Of a stretch of DNA of 10,676 nt, positions 5,572 to 10,676 are shown in pieces. Position 1 is the stretch's first letter. Each line of letters starts with the position of its first letter. The DNA is taken from contig JAQUZL010000068.1 of assembly GCA_028691385.1 (NCBI GenBank), positions 1 to 10,676 on the forward strand, given 5' to 3'. The notes beneath the pieces are model-generated. The model was not told the origin of the DNA and did not search any database. It saw only the letters and a list, made by a program, of their open reading frames with translations. Position numbers and translations under genes: made by a program. Source of the DNA: Oscillospiraceae bacterium (GTDB lineage: Bacteria > Bacillota > Clostridia > Oscillospirales > Oscillospiraceae).

Positions 5572-6537
5572 TTACTGCACGTCGACCGTCACACCCTGCT
5601 CGGCAAAGTACTTCGCCGCGCCCTTGTGGAACGGCACCGCCATGCCTGTGGTAGCGTTCTCAACGCTAAGCTCCGCGCCCTTGCCGTGCTCCACGGCGAT
5701 GGCGTCGGCATTGTCATAAATAGCCTTGGTGAGGTTGTAAACCGCATCCTCGTCGGCGTCGGCGCTGACAATCAGGGTCGCCTTGACCGTGACGGTGCTG
5801 ACGGGCGCATCCTGACCGGGATAGGTGCCGGCCGGGATGGAATAGGTGGTGTAATACGGGCAGGCGCTCAGGATGCTCTCGGCATAGGCGCCGTCGATGG
5901 GCACCAGATGCACATCGTTGGTAGTGGCAAGCTCTGTGACTGCCGTGGTCGGCGCACCGGCCACAATGAACGCCGCGTCGATTTTGCCGTCCTTCAGTGC
6001 CTCGGTGCTGTCGCCAAAGCTTTGGTACTGGGGCTTGATGTCGTTTTCGGTCAGGCCTGCCGCTTTCAGCACGTCGATGGCGTTAAAGTAAACGCCGGAG
6101 CCGGGCGCGCCGATGGAAACGCTTTTGCCTGCCAGATCTGCAATCGTTTTGATGTTTTCGTCCATGGTGATCAGCTGCACCGCCTCAGCGTACAGGCCGC
6201 CAACCACGCGGAAGCCGTCCAGCTTGCCCTGATCGGCAAAGGAGTTGGTGCCCTCCCAGGCATAGGCCATGACGTCGGACTGGACAGTGCCCAGCTGATA
6301 GTCGCCGGAATCAATGCCCTCAATGTTGGCCTTGGAGCCGTCGGTGGAAACAACGGTCACTTCAATGTCCGCTTTGTCCTTGATATACTGGCCAAGTACG
6401 CCGCCAAACCCATAATAGGTGCCGGTGGTGCCACCGGTTCCCATCGTCATTTTGTTCGCAGCTTTGGCACCGCAGGCGGCCAGACCCACTGTAAGGAACA
6501 GGGTCAATGCGATAATGGATAAAATCTTCTTTTTCAT
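5572..6537 (-). CDS. TAXI-family TRAP solute-binding lipoprotein
   Basis: The 321-residue protein captures the substrate outside the membrane and hands it to the fused permease encoded next. Residues 1-22 are a lipoprotein signal peptide with Lys start, hydrophobic core and lipobox LAAC (Cys22 would carry the lipid). The TAXI hallmark TGGTTGTYYGFGG is at 34-46 and a second conserved loop GAPGSGVYFNA at 143-153. The length fits the family. The ATG at 6535-6537 is supported by AGGAGGT (6544-6550) 6 nt upstream; the frame is open farther upstream but without the signal peptide being terminal. It is the first gene of the operon, behind a promoter at 6590-6618. TAXI proteins bind small carboxylates such as 2-oxoglutarate or glutamate; the ligand here is not decided. 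Confidence 0.95.
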   Translation of the reverse strand: MKKKILSIIALTLFLTVGLAACGAKAANKMTMGTGGTTGTYYGFGGVLGQYIKDKADIEVTVVSTDGSKANIEGIDSGDYQLGTVQSDVMAYAWEGTNSFADQGKLDGFRVVGGLYAEAVQLITMDENIKTIADLAGKSVSIGAPGSGVYFNAIDVLKAAGLTENDIKPQYQSFGDSTEALKDGKIDAAFIVAGAPTTAVTELATTNDVHLVPIDGAYAESILSACPYYTTYSIPAGTYPGQDAPVSTVTVKATLIVSADADEDAVYNLTKAIYDNADAIAVEHGKGAELSVENATTGMAVPFHKGAAKYFAEQGVTVDVQ

Positions 6538-6589
6538 TGATTTACCTCCTGATGTGTCATGTTTTCCGTATGAATGGTATGATTCCTTA

Positions 6590-6618
6590 AATATACATGA
6601 TATTTTGAATGAATGCAA
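6590..6618 (-). promoter_or_regulatory. Sigma-A-type promoter of the TAXI TRAP operon
   Basis: On the minus strand TTGCAT (6613-6618), a 17-nt spacer and TATATT (6590-6595) predict a start near 6583 and a leader of about 46 nt to the binding-protein ATG. Confidence 0.65.
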
Positions 6619-6675
6619 CAACTTTAGTCCAAAGTATTGAAAAATATTTTTTCCAGTGATGCAGAATCAGCTTTT

Positions 6676-6696
6676 TTTCGACGTAGAACGTCGAAA
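6676..6696. promoter_or_regulatory. Perfect dyad TTTCGACGT-N3-ACGTCGAAA
   Basis: Arms of 9 bp (6676-6684 and 6688-6696) surround a 3-nt centre, roughly 100 nt upstream of the predicted TAXI start site. No T run lies in a terminator position for a minus-strand transcript (A residues follow). It looks like a binding site for a dimeric regulator, of unknown family. Confidence 0.55.
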
Positions 6697-6757
6697 TTGC
6701 ATCTGATATTGCAAAAATATGCAGGATTCAATTATTTGTGTTTCAGATTCTGGTTAA

Positions 6758-6782
6758 ATATACTGTATATCTTGTGCACAAG
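6758..6782. promoter_or_regulatory. Two abutting perfect palindromes upstream of the TAXI operon
   Basis: ATATAC-T-GTATAT (6758-6770) is followed directly by CTTGTGCACAAG (6771-6782), each perfectly symmetrical. They lie about 180 nt upstream of the predicted start. They may be tandem operators, though AT-rich dyads arise easily by chance; the second is more specific. Confidence 0.4.
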
Positions 6783-6856
6783 TATGCATATTGTAACTAG
6801 TTATCCATTTTTTCTCGTATTTTTTCCTATCTTTGACAATTTGAATTATTTGATTC

Positions 6857-6904
6857 AAAAAGCGCCGCGCGCAATCCGGTTTTCTGCGGATTGCGCGCGG
6901 CACT
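6857..6904 (-). terminator. Rho-independent terminator of the MBL/NifX-like operon
   Basis: A 15-bp perfect stem, GCCGCGCGCAATCCG / CGGATTGCGCGCGGC (6864-6878 and 6887-6901), has an 8-nt loop. On the minus strand it is followed by TTTTT. It lies about 80 nt past the NifX-like stop codon. Confidence 0.9.
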
Positions 6905-6982
6905 TTCAAATTTGGAGCTGCTGCGATCCGGGACGGATTCCGCAGGCATTTTTCAGTCGCGCATGCCGAAACACGCCCGCTT

Positions 6983-7348
6983 TTACCCGCAGTGCGCGCA
7001 GTCATGCGTGCAGGTGTGCCCGCCGCAGGTCGGCGCGTCACCATAGGCCAAATGATCCTCCACCAGCTCGCGCAGCGTTTCGTCGGCGTCGCCGGAAGCG
7101 CCGGCATACACCGCAATTCCCGCGTCCGCCAGCGCCTGCTGCGCGCCCGCGCCAATGACGCCGCACAGCAGCACCGCTACGCCCTGTTCGCGCAGGAAGC
7201 CGGCCAACGCGCCGTGTCCCGCGCAGCCGGTCTCGGTCAGCTGCGCGCCGGTCACCGTCAAATCCGCGATCTCATAAATTTTGAACCATTCGGTATGACC
7301 AAACGATTGAAAGATCCTGCCGTTTTCATAGGGCACTGCAATTTTCAT
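6983..7348 (-). CDS. NifX/NifB-C-like (dinitrogenase FeMo-cofactor family) protein with Cys/His-rich tail
   Basis: The 121-residue protein matches the small alpha/beta domain of the NifX/NafY/NifB C-terminal family: MKIAVPYENGRIFQSFGH at the start, a central GCAGHGALAGFL (41-52), and VAVLLCGVIGAGAQQAL..AGI.VY (57-81). In nitrogen fixers this fold holds iron-molybdenum cofactor precursors. Relatives without nif genes are widespread in anaerobes and mostly uncharacterised. After residue 107 comes an unusual tail with Cys at 108, 113, 117 and 120 and His at 111, 115 and 119, a likely metal site. The ATG at 7346-7348 is fixed by GGGAGA (7355-7360) 6 nt upstream; the gene starts 13 nt after the metallo-beta-lactamase-fold gene, so it is the second gene of that operon. 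No nif gene is seen. A metal or Fe-S chaperone or sensor role is an inference. Confidence 0.88.
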   Translation of the reverse strand: MKIAVPYENGRIFQSFGHTEWFKIYEIADLTVTGAQLTETGCAGHGALAGFLREQGVAVLLCGVIGAGAQQALADAGIAVYAGASGDADETLRELVEDHLAYGDAPTCGGHTCTHDCAHCG

Positions 7349-7361
7349 GTTGTTTCTCCCA

Positions 7362-8153
7362 TTACAGCACAATCACCGAGCCGGCGGACGCATAGTCCAG
7401 CTGATCGCCCAGAACGGTTTTCAGCACCGCATACGGCTGCAGCCCGGTGCAGTGGCAGGTATAAAACTTGCAGGGATAGGTCTTGAGCTTTTCGCCCAGC
7501 GCGCGGGTGAAATCGTCCGGCACCGACTCGCCCACTGCCAGATGCATCCCGGAGAACACATAGTCCGGCGCGCGGCCGGCCACCTGCGTGGCGCGCTCAA
7601 GAATATTCACAAGGCCGCAATGGGCGCAGCCGCCGAACAAAAACAGCTTCCCATTTTCCTCCAGCAGCAGATCCTGCTCATGGGCAAACCGATCCGGCGC
7701 GCCATATTCCAGCAGTGATTTGCAGATTTCCGGCACAAACGCGTCGCCCTGCACAGCGGAAAACAGCTGCGCATGATCGTCAATCTGGCAGCTCTCGCCG
7801 GTAAAGCAGATGCGCTTGCTGGTTTTGAGCGCCATATCCAGGCTGATGCTCTTGCCTGCCTTGTCGGTGTGCGTGGCAAACGCGCCCTCGCGCACAAAGA
7901 CCGGCGCGCGCTGGTTGCGGCGGAAAAACACATCCATGCCGCCGCCGTGATCGTAATGGCCATGGGAAAGCACCGCATAATCCACCGCCGCGAGGTCAAC
8001 GCCCAGCGTCTGGGCGTTTTCGGCAAACTGCGCGCCGGGGCCCATATCAAACAGGATGGTTTTTCCGCCGGACTCAATATAAAAGCTGAGGCCGTGGGTA
8101 CACACCATGTCCGTGCGGCAGGCGGTGTTCTCCATCAAAACCGTTAATTTCAT
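7362..8153 (-). CDS. Metallo-beta-lactamase-fold hydrolase of the MJ0301/DHPPS-like group
   Basis: The 263-residue cytoplasmic protein carries the metal-binding signature SHGHYDHGG at residues 63-71 (His64, His66, Asp68, His69). Further ligands are likely in GGCAHCG (174-180, His178) and YTCHCTG (231-237, His234). The N-terminal VLMENT and the late CHCTG block are typical of the COG1237 group, which includes the archaeal enzyme named 7,8-dihydropterin-6-methyl-aminobenzene-phosphate synthase. Most bacterial members have no proven substrate. AGGAGG (about 8160-8165) lies 6 nt upstream of the ATG. An extended -10 promoter precedes it at 8186-8191. It is the first gene of an operon with the NifX-like gene, a recurring pairing as I recall it that hints at cofactor or metal metabolism. 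Family call sure, role unsure. Confidence 0.9.
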   Translation of the reverse strand: MKLTVLMENTACRTDMVCTHGLSFYIESGGKTILFDMGPGAQFAENAQTLGVDLAAVDYAVLSHGHYDHGGGMDVFFRRNQRAPVFVREGAFATHTDKAGKSISLDMALKTSKRICFTGESCQIDDHAQLFSAVQGDAFVPEICKSLLEYGAPDRFAHEQDLLLEENGKLFLFGGCAHCGLVNILERATQVAGRAPDYVFSGMHLAVGESVPDDFTRALGEKLKTYPCKFYTCHCTGLQPYAVLKTVLGDQLDYASAGSVIVL

Positions 8154-8185
8154 TGTTGTTCCTCCTACGTCCCATATTCAAGCTG

Positions 8186-8213
8186 ATTATAACAGATTCC
8201 ACAAAAAATGGAA
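8186..8213 (-). promoter_or_regulatory. Extended -10 promoter of the MBL/NifX-like operon
   Basis: On the minus strand TGTTATAAT has a perfect TATAAT at 8186-8191 with the extended TG. A poor -35 (TTCCAT, 8208-8213) lies 16 nt upstream. The start near 8179 leaves a short leader with AGGAGG. The promoter overlaps the T run of the dctP-type gene's terminator. Confidence 0.6.
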
Positions 8214-8247
8214 GCTGCCGTTTCCCGCCAAAAGGAAGCGGCAGCTC
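8203..8247 (-). terminator. Rho-independent terminator of the DctP-type gene
   Basis: Thirteen paired positions (8213-8225 with 8234-8246, one wobble) form a hairpin with an 8-nt loop. On the minus strand it is followed by an A/T run containing TTTTTT (8203-8208). It begins 12 nt after the stop codon. Confidence 0.88.
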
Positions 8248-8258
8248 GGAAAGGCAGC

Positions 8259-9371
8259 TTAGGCGTTCGCCTTTGCCTCTGCAACGGACGCCTGGAATTC
8301 ATCCCAGGTAATGGTTGCCTTGACGTGTGTCTTGAACCAGTCCTCAAAGCCCGCAACGCAGTCCTTGAATGCCTGACGCTCCTCGTCGGTCAGGAAGTAC
8401 ATCTGCACGCCGTTATCCTGGATGGTCTGGATATTGATTTGCTCCTGCGCCGCCGCGCATTCGTGCTGATACTGCTCGGTTTCCAGGCCGACCGCGAGAA
8501 TCAGGTTGCGCGTATCCTCATTGAGGGACTGCAAAAATTCGTCGGAGATGCCAAAGGCGGTAAAGTCGAAGGTATGGGACAGATTGGTTTCGTATTTCTG
8601 CACCTCGTAAAACTTCGTGGAAACAAAGATGGAATAGGGGTTGTCGTCGCCGTCGCAGACGCCCTGCTGCAGCGCGGTATAGATTTCGGAATAGGTCATC
8701 GGCACCGGCAGCGTGCCCATCTCGGTGAACATTTCAATGTAGGCAGGCGAGTCCATCACGCGCATCTTCATGCCGGCAAGGTCGGCAGGCGTGCGCACCT
8801 CGCGCTTGCTGTTGGAAAGCTCGCGAATGCCATTTTCAAACCAGGACAGCAGATGGATGCCGGTGGATTCGAGCACCTTCTCCTTCAGCCGCGCCGCCAC
8901 ATCGGTCTGGGTCCAGGCGTAGGCCTCCTCCCGGTTGTTAAAGGTGAACGGCACTGCGGTATACTGCACGTCCGGGCAGAATCCCGCGTAAGAGGACAGC
9001 GTGCACTCGCCCGCCTGCACCGCGCCGGACTGCATGGACTCAATGGAGGCCGTGCCGGTGCCGAAGGTCGCGTTCAAAAACACCTCCACCTGCACCGCGC
9101 CGCCGGAGCGCTCTTCGAGCATCGGTTCAAACACGTCCAAAAATGCCATCGCGATGGGGTTGGAGCCGCTGGTGGTGCCGTTGACATTGATGGTCACCTG
9201 ATCATACGTAGGCTGCGCGGTTTCCGGCGCCGCAGTTTCCGGCTGCGTGGTATCGGTCGGCTGCGCGGTTTCCGGCGCGTCAGACGGGGCGGGCCTCTGG
9301 CCGCACGCTGTGATTGTCGCAAACAAGGTCAGTGCCAGCAGCAGTGCAATCAGCTTCATTGGTTTTTTCAT
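8259..9371 (-). CDS. DctP-type TRAP solute-binding lipoprotein, without adjacent permease
   Basis: The 370-residue protein belongs to the DctP family, which binds C4-dicarboxylates, sugar acids or aromatic acids outside the membrane for a DctQM permease. Residues 1-23 are a lipoprotein signal with ITAC before Cys23. Residues 24-55 are a low-complexity Pro/Thr/Glu/Gln linker. The binding domain follows, with AGMKMRV holding the conserved carboxylate-binding Arg (Arg204), PMTYSEIYTALQQGVCDGDDNP (224-244) and the typical Trp/Phe-rich C-terminus. The ATG at 9369-9371 is supported by AGGAG (9379-9383) 7 nt upstream. No DctQ or DctM lies beside it and it has its own promoter and terminator, so it must use a permease encoded elsewhere or act as a receptor. 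The nearby TAXI permease belongs to a different family and is an unlikely partner. Confidence 0.94.
   Translation of the reverse strand: MKKPMKLIALLLALTLFATITACGQRPAPSDAPETAQPTDTTQPETAAPETAQPTYDQVTINVNGTTSGSNPIAMAFLDVFEPMLEERSGGAVQVEVFLNATFGTGTASIESMQSGAVQAGECTLSSYAGFCPDVQYTAVPFTFNNREEAYAWTQTDVAARLKEKVLESTGIHLLSWFENGIRELSNSKREVRTPADLAGMKMRVMDSPAYIEMFTEMGTLPVPMTYSEIYTALQQGVCDGDDNPYSIFVSTKFYEVQKYETNLSHTFDFTAFGISDEFLQSLNEDTRNLILAVGLETEQYQHECAAAQEQINIQTIQDNGVQMYFLTDEERQAFKDCVAGFEDWFKTHVKATITWDEFQASVAEAKANA
9211..9278 (-). repeat. Direct repeat encoding the lipoprotein linker
   Basis: A 20-bp exact repeat beginning GGCTGCGCGG occurs at 9211-9230 and 9259-9278, with a diverged copy between them (about 9241-9250). 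It encodes the repeated P-E-T-A-Q-P linker of the DctP-type lipoprotein and is a site where slippage could change linker length. Confidence 0.75.
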
Positions 9372-9444
9372 GATTTTTCTCCTCTTTCTCTTCTTTTGTG
9401 TGCGCAACTTATTTAGTAAATTGAATTATTTGGAATCATTGACT

Positions 9445-9473
9445 ATTATAGGGAATTAAAAATGCAATTGCAA
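9445..9473 (-). promoter_or_regulatory. Sigma-A promoter of the DctP-type gene with overlapping palindrome
   Basis: On the minus strand TTGCAA (9468-9473), a 17-nt spacer and a perfect TATAAT (9445-9450) predict a start near 9438 and a leader of about 67 nt. The perfect palindrome TGCAATTGCA (9463-9472) covers the -35 box, the position expected for a repressor site. Confidence 0.8.
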
Positions 9474-9481
9474 CCAGGATG

Positions 9482-9496
9482 TTAACAGATTGTTAA
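9482..9496. promoter_or_regulatory. Dyad TTAACA-N3-TGTTAA just upstream of the DctP promoter
   Basis: Perfect 6-bp arms (9482-9487 and 9491-9496) around GAT lie 9 nt upstream of the -35 box of the minus-strand promoter. This is a good place for an activator or repressor. The regulator is not identified. Confidence 0.4.
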
Positions 9497-9566
9497 GAAA
9501 GTGTTGTGAGAATAATGAATAAGAATCGTACAACGCCCCCTTTTTTATTGAAATATTTGACAATTA

Positions 9567-9594
9567 ATCCAGAAAATTTAGCCCATTTCTGGAT
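9567..9594. promoter_or_regulatory. Inverted repeat ATCCAGAAA-N10-TTTCTGGAT
   Basis: Arms of 9 bp (9567-9575 and 9586-9594) are perfect and one full turn apart. They lie between the two divergent promoters, about 130 nt from each predicted start. It could be a shared operator. No T run follows it closely on either strand, so it is not an obvious terminator. Confidence 0.45.
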
Positions 9595-9684
9595 ATATTT
9601 AGTAAACTTTCCACAATTATGTGTAAAAAATGCCTCAAAAAATTGATTTCATAAGTGTTTTTTATGTATAATTTTCACTTTTCT

Positions 9685-9713
9685 TTGACAAATCCATAAA
9701 AACGCAGTAAAAT
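9685..9713 (+). promoter_or_regulatory. Sigma-A promoter of the Fe-S/FAD oxidoreductase gene
   Basis: A perfect TTGACA (9685-9690), a 17-nt spacer and TAAAAT (9708-9713) predict a start near 9720 and a leader of about 60 nt ahead of the ATG at 9780. Confidence 0.8.
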
Positions 9714-9779
9714 CGCTATACTACGAAATTGTTTTGCAAGCAATTCATTAATCAATGATTATGATTTAGAGGTGTTTCT

Positions 9780-10676
9780 ATGAGCAGATTACAGCTTCCA
9801 TCTCTGACAGACGCCGAAAAAGCTGCCGCCTCGCTGAACGCGGGGCTGGCCAAACGCGTGGTGGCTGCGCCGACCGGCAATTGCCCGGTGGAAATGACGC
9901 TGGATTTTGTCCGCACGTGCCACTCGCAGTCCTGCGGCAAATGCGTGCCCTGCCGGATTGGCCTGAAGCAGCTGGAAAATATGCTGGAGGATGTGCTGAA
10001 CGGCCACGCAGAGGATGGGCAGATTCTTCCGCGCATCAAATCTCTGGCAACCACAATCTATGAATCAGCCGACTGCGCCATTGGCTTTGAGGCCGCGCAA
10101 ACCGTGCTGCGGATTATTGACGGCTTTCACGCCGATTTCCAGTCCCATCTGGAAAGCCATCGCTGCGACACCAAGTTTTCACCGGCAATCCCCTGCGTCA
10201 GCACCTGCCCCGCCCATGTGGATGTGCCGGGCTATATTGCGCTTGTGGGCGCGGGGCGCTTTCAGGACGCGGTGCGCCTGATTCGCCGGGACAATCCGTT
10301 CGCCACCACCTGCGCGTACATCTGCGAGCATCCCTGCGAAACAATGTGCCGCCGGAACTATCTGGAATCCCCGGTCAACATCCGCGGGCTGAAAAAATAT
10401 GCCGTCGACCACGCGGGCGTCGTACCTGTGCCGACCTGCGCCGCATCCACCGGCAAGCGCATCGCCATTGTGGGCGGCGGCCCCTGCGGGCTTACCGCAG
10501 CCTACTTCCTGCAGCTGATGGGGCATCAGACCGTGGTATATGAAAAGCACGAGCAGCTCGGCGGCATGCTGCGCTACGGCATCCCCAACTATCGCCTGTC
10601 CCGCGAGCGCCTGCACGATGACATTGACGCCATCGTTTCCTCGGGCGTGGAGGTGCGGCTGAACCGAAAAATCGGC
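9780..10676 (+). CDS. NuoF-like 4Fe-4S domain fused to GltD/NfnB-like FAD oxidoreductase (partial, 3' end missing)
   Basis: The 299 visible codons join three parts. Residues about 45-110 match the C-terminal Fe-S domain of NuoF: SCGKCVPCR (Cys52, 55, 58) with the distal Cys99 would hold one 4Fe-4S cluster. Residues about 128-215 match the GltD/NfnB N-terminal dicluster domain, with Cys139, 143, 178, 182, 186 and 190. From 226 an FAD-binding Rossmann fold begins, with IAIVGGGPCGL and Glu255 for the ribose, then GGMLRYGIPNYRL. Such proteins pass electrons between NAD(P)H and Fe-S partners, often formate dehydrogenase, hydrogenase or ferredoxin. The ATG is preceded by AGAGG (9768-9772) 7 nt upstream and a clear promoter, so the NuoF FMN/NADH domain is truly absent from this protein's N-terminus. 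The frame runs off the right edge; the partner genes are probably downstream. Confidence 0.93.
   Translation, partial: MSRLQLPSLTDAEKAAASLNAGLAKRVVAAPTGNCPVEMTLDFVRTCHSQSCGKCVPCRIGLKQLENMLEDVLNGHAEDGQILPRIKSLATTIYESADCAIGFEAAQTVLRIIDGFHADFQSHLESHRCDTKFSPAIPCVSTCPAHVDVPGYIALVGAGRFQDAVRLIRRDNPFATTCAYICEHPCETMCRRNYLESPVNIRGLKKYAVDHAGVVPVPTCAASTGKRIAIVGGGPCGLTAAYFLQLMGHQTVVYEKHEQLGGMLRYGIPNYRLSRERLHDDIDAIVSSGVEVRLNRKIG

Larger units (their letters stand above)
6538..6856. other. Long palindrome-rich regulatory region of the TAXI operon
   Basis: About 320 nt of AT-rich DNA with no convincing gene on either strand. It holds the TAXI promoter (6590-6618), an RBS, and upstream dyads at 6676-6696, 6758-6770, 6771-6782 and 6840-6859. 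It also contains GCACAAGTATGCATATTGTAA-like text (6776-6796) related to a site upstream of the cupin operon. The region is far longer than a promoter needs. Confidence 0.6.
9372..9779. other. AT-rich divergent intergenic region
   Basis: About 400 nt separate the divergent DctP-type gene (minus) and the oxidoreductase gene (plus). I see no coding sequence. It contains a sigma-A promoter for each gene (9445-9473 minus, 9685-9713 plus) and inverted repeats at 9463-9472, 9482-9496 and 9567-9594. The length and dyads suggest regulation of both genes. Confidence 0.65.

Noticed and set aside
5518..6522. Plus-strand frame opposite the TAXI binding protein
   Set aside because: No RBS, no recognisable domain, and full overlap with a clear lipoprotein gene on the minus strand.
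6637..7158. Plus-strand open frame over the TAXI upstream region
   Set aside because: It crosses the palindromes, the terminator and the NifX-like gene, has no RBS, and its translation changes from AT-rich hydrophobic to Arg/Pro-rich with no domain.
9211..9278. Short repeats as a possible CRISPR array or mobile repeat
   Set aside because: There are only two exact copies plus one diverged copy, in frame inside a low-complexity lipoprotein linker, with no uniform spacers.
8208..9416. Plus-strand frame opposite the DctP-type gene
   Set aside because: Shadow of the minus-strand gene; Arg/His/Gly-rich composition and no start signals.
9482..9496. Rex (redox repressor) operator before the redox and transport genes
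   Set aside because: Rex sites have the arm order TTGT.AA then TT.ACAA. This dyad has the arms the other way round (TTAACA then TGTTAA), so it does not fit.

Overview
The window looks like chromosomal DNA of an anaerobic, endospore-forming Bacillota (Clostridia, most like the GC-rich Oscillospiraceae; the family is an inference). The main support is a clear SpoIIID sporulation regulator, TRAP-type organic-acid transport, an oxygen-independent flavin/Fe-S oxidoreductase repertoire, AGGAGG-type ribosome binding sites, and GC-rich genes separated by AT-rich intergenic DNA. No tRNA, rRNA, insertion sequence, prophage gene or CRISPR array was seen, and the recognised genes show no frameshift.

Layout from left to right. 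(1) Positions 1-1310, minus strand: a two-gene operon of a small cupin followed by an old-yellow-enzyme-type flavin oxidoreductase whose 3' part lies beyond the left edge. (2) 1546-2746, minus: serC (phosphoserine aminotransferase) with its own promoter and terminator. (3) 2811-3161, minus: spoIIID with a possible sigma-E promoter. (4) 3205-3533, plus: a compact unit with a near-consensus sigma-A promoter, a structured 5' leader and a 39-codon Lys/Pro-rich ORF, ending at a perfect 21-bp bidirectional terminator. (5) 3532-6618, minus: a TAXI-type TRAP transporter operon, with the lipoprotein binding protein first and a fused 4TM/12TM permease second, separated by a strong hairpin. (6) 6857-8213, minus: a metallo-beta-lactamase-fold protein and a NifX/NifB-C-like protein with a Cys/His-rich tail. 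(7) 8203-9473, minus: an orphan DctP-type TRAP binding lipoprotein. (8) 9685-10676, plus: the start of an Fe-S/FAD oxidoreductase that joins a NuoF-like 4Fe-4S domain to a GltD/NfnB-like module and runs off the right edge.

Taken together, the window carries two unrelated TRAP solute-binding systems and two flavin/Fe-S oxidoreductases. That fits a fermenter that imports and reduces small organic acids, though substrates cannot be read from the sequence. The parts least explained by known families are the small plus-strand gene with its leader, the palindrome-rich regulatory region ahead of the TAXI operon, and the metal-binding tail of the NifX-like protein.
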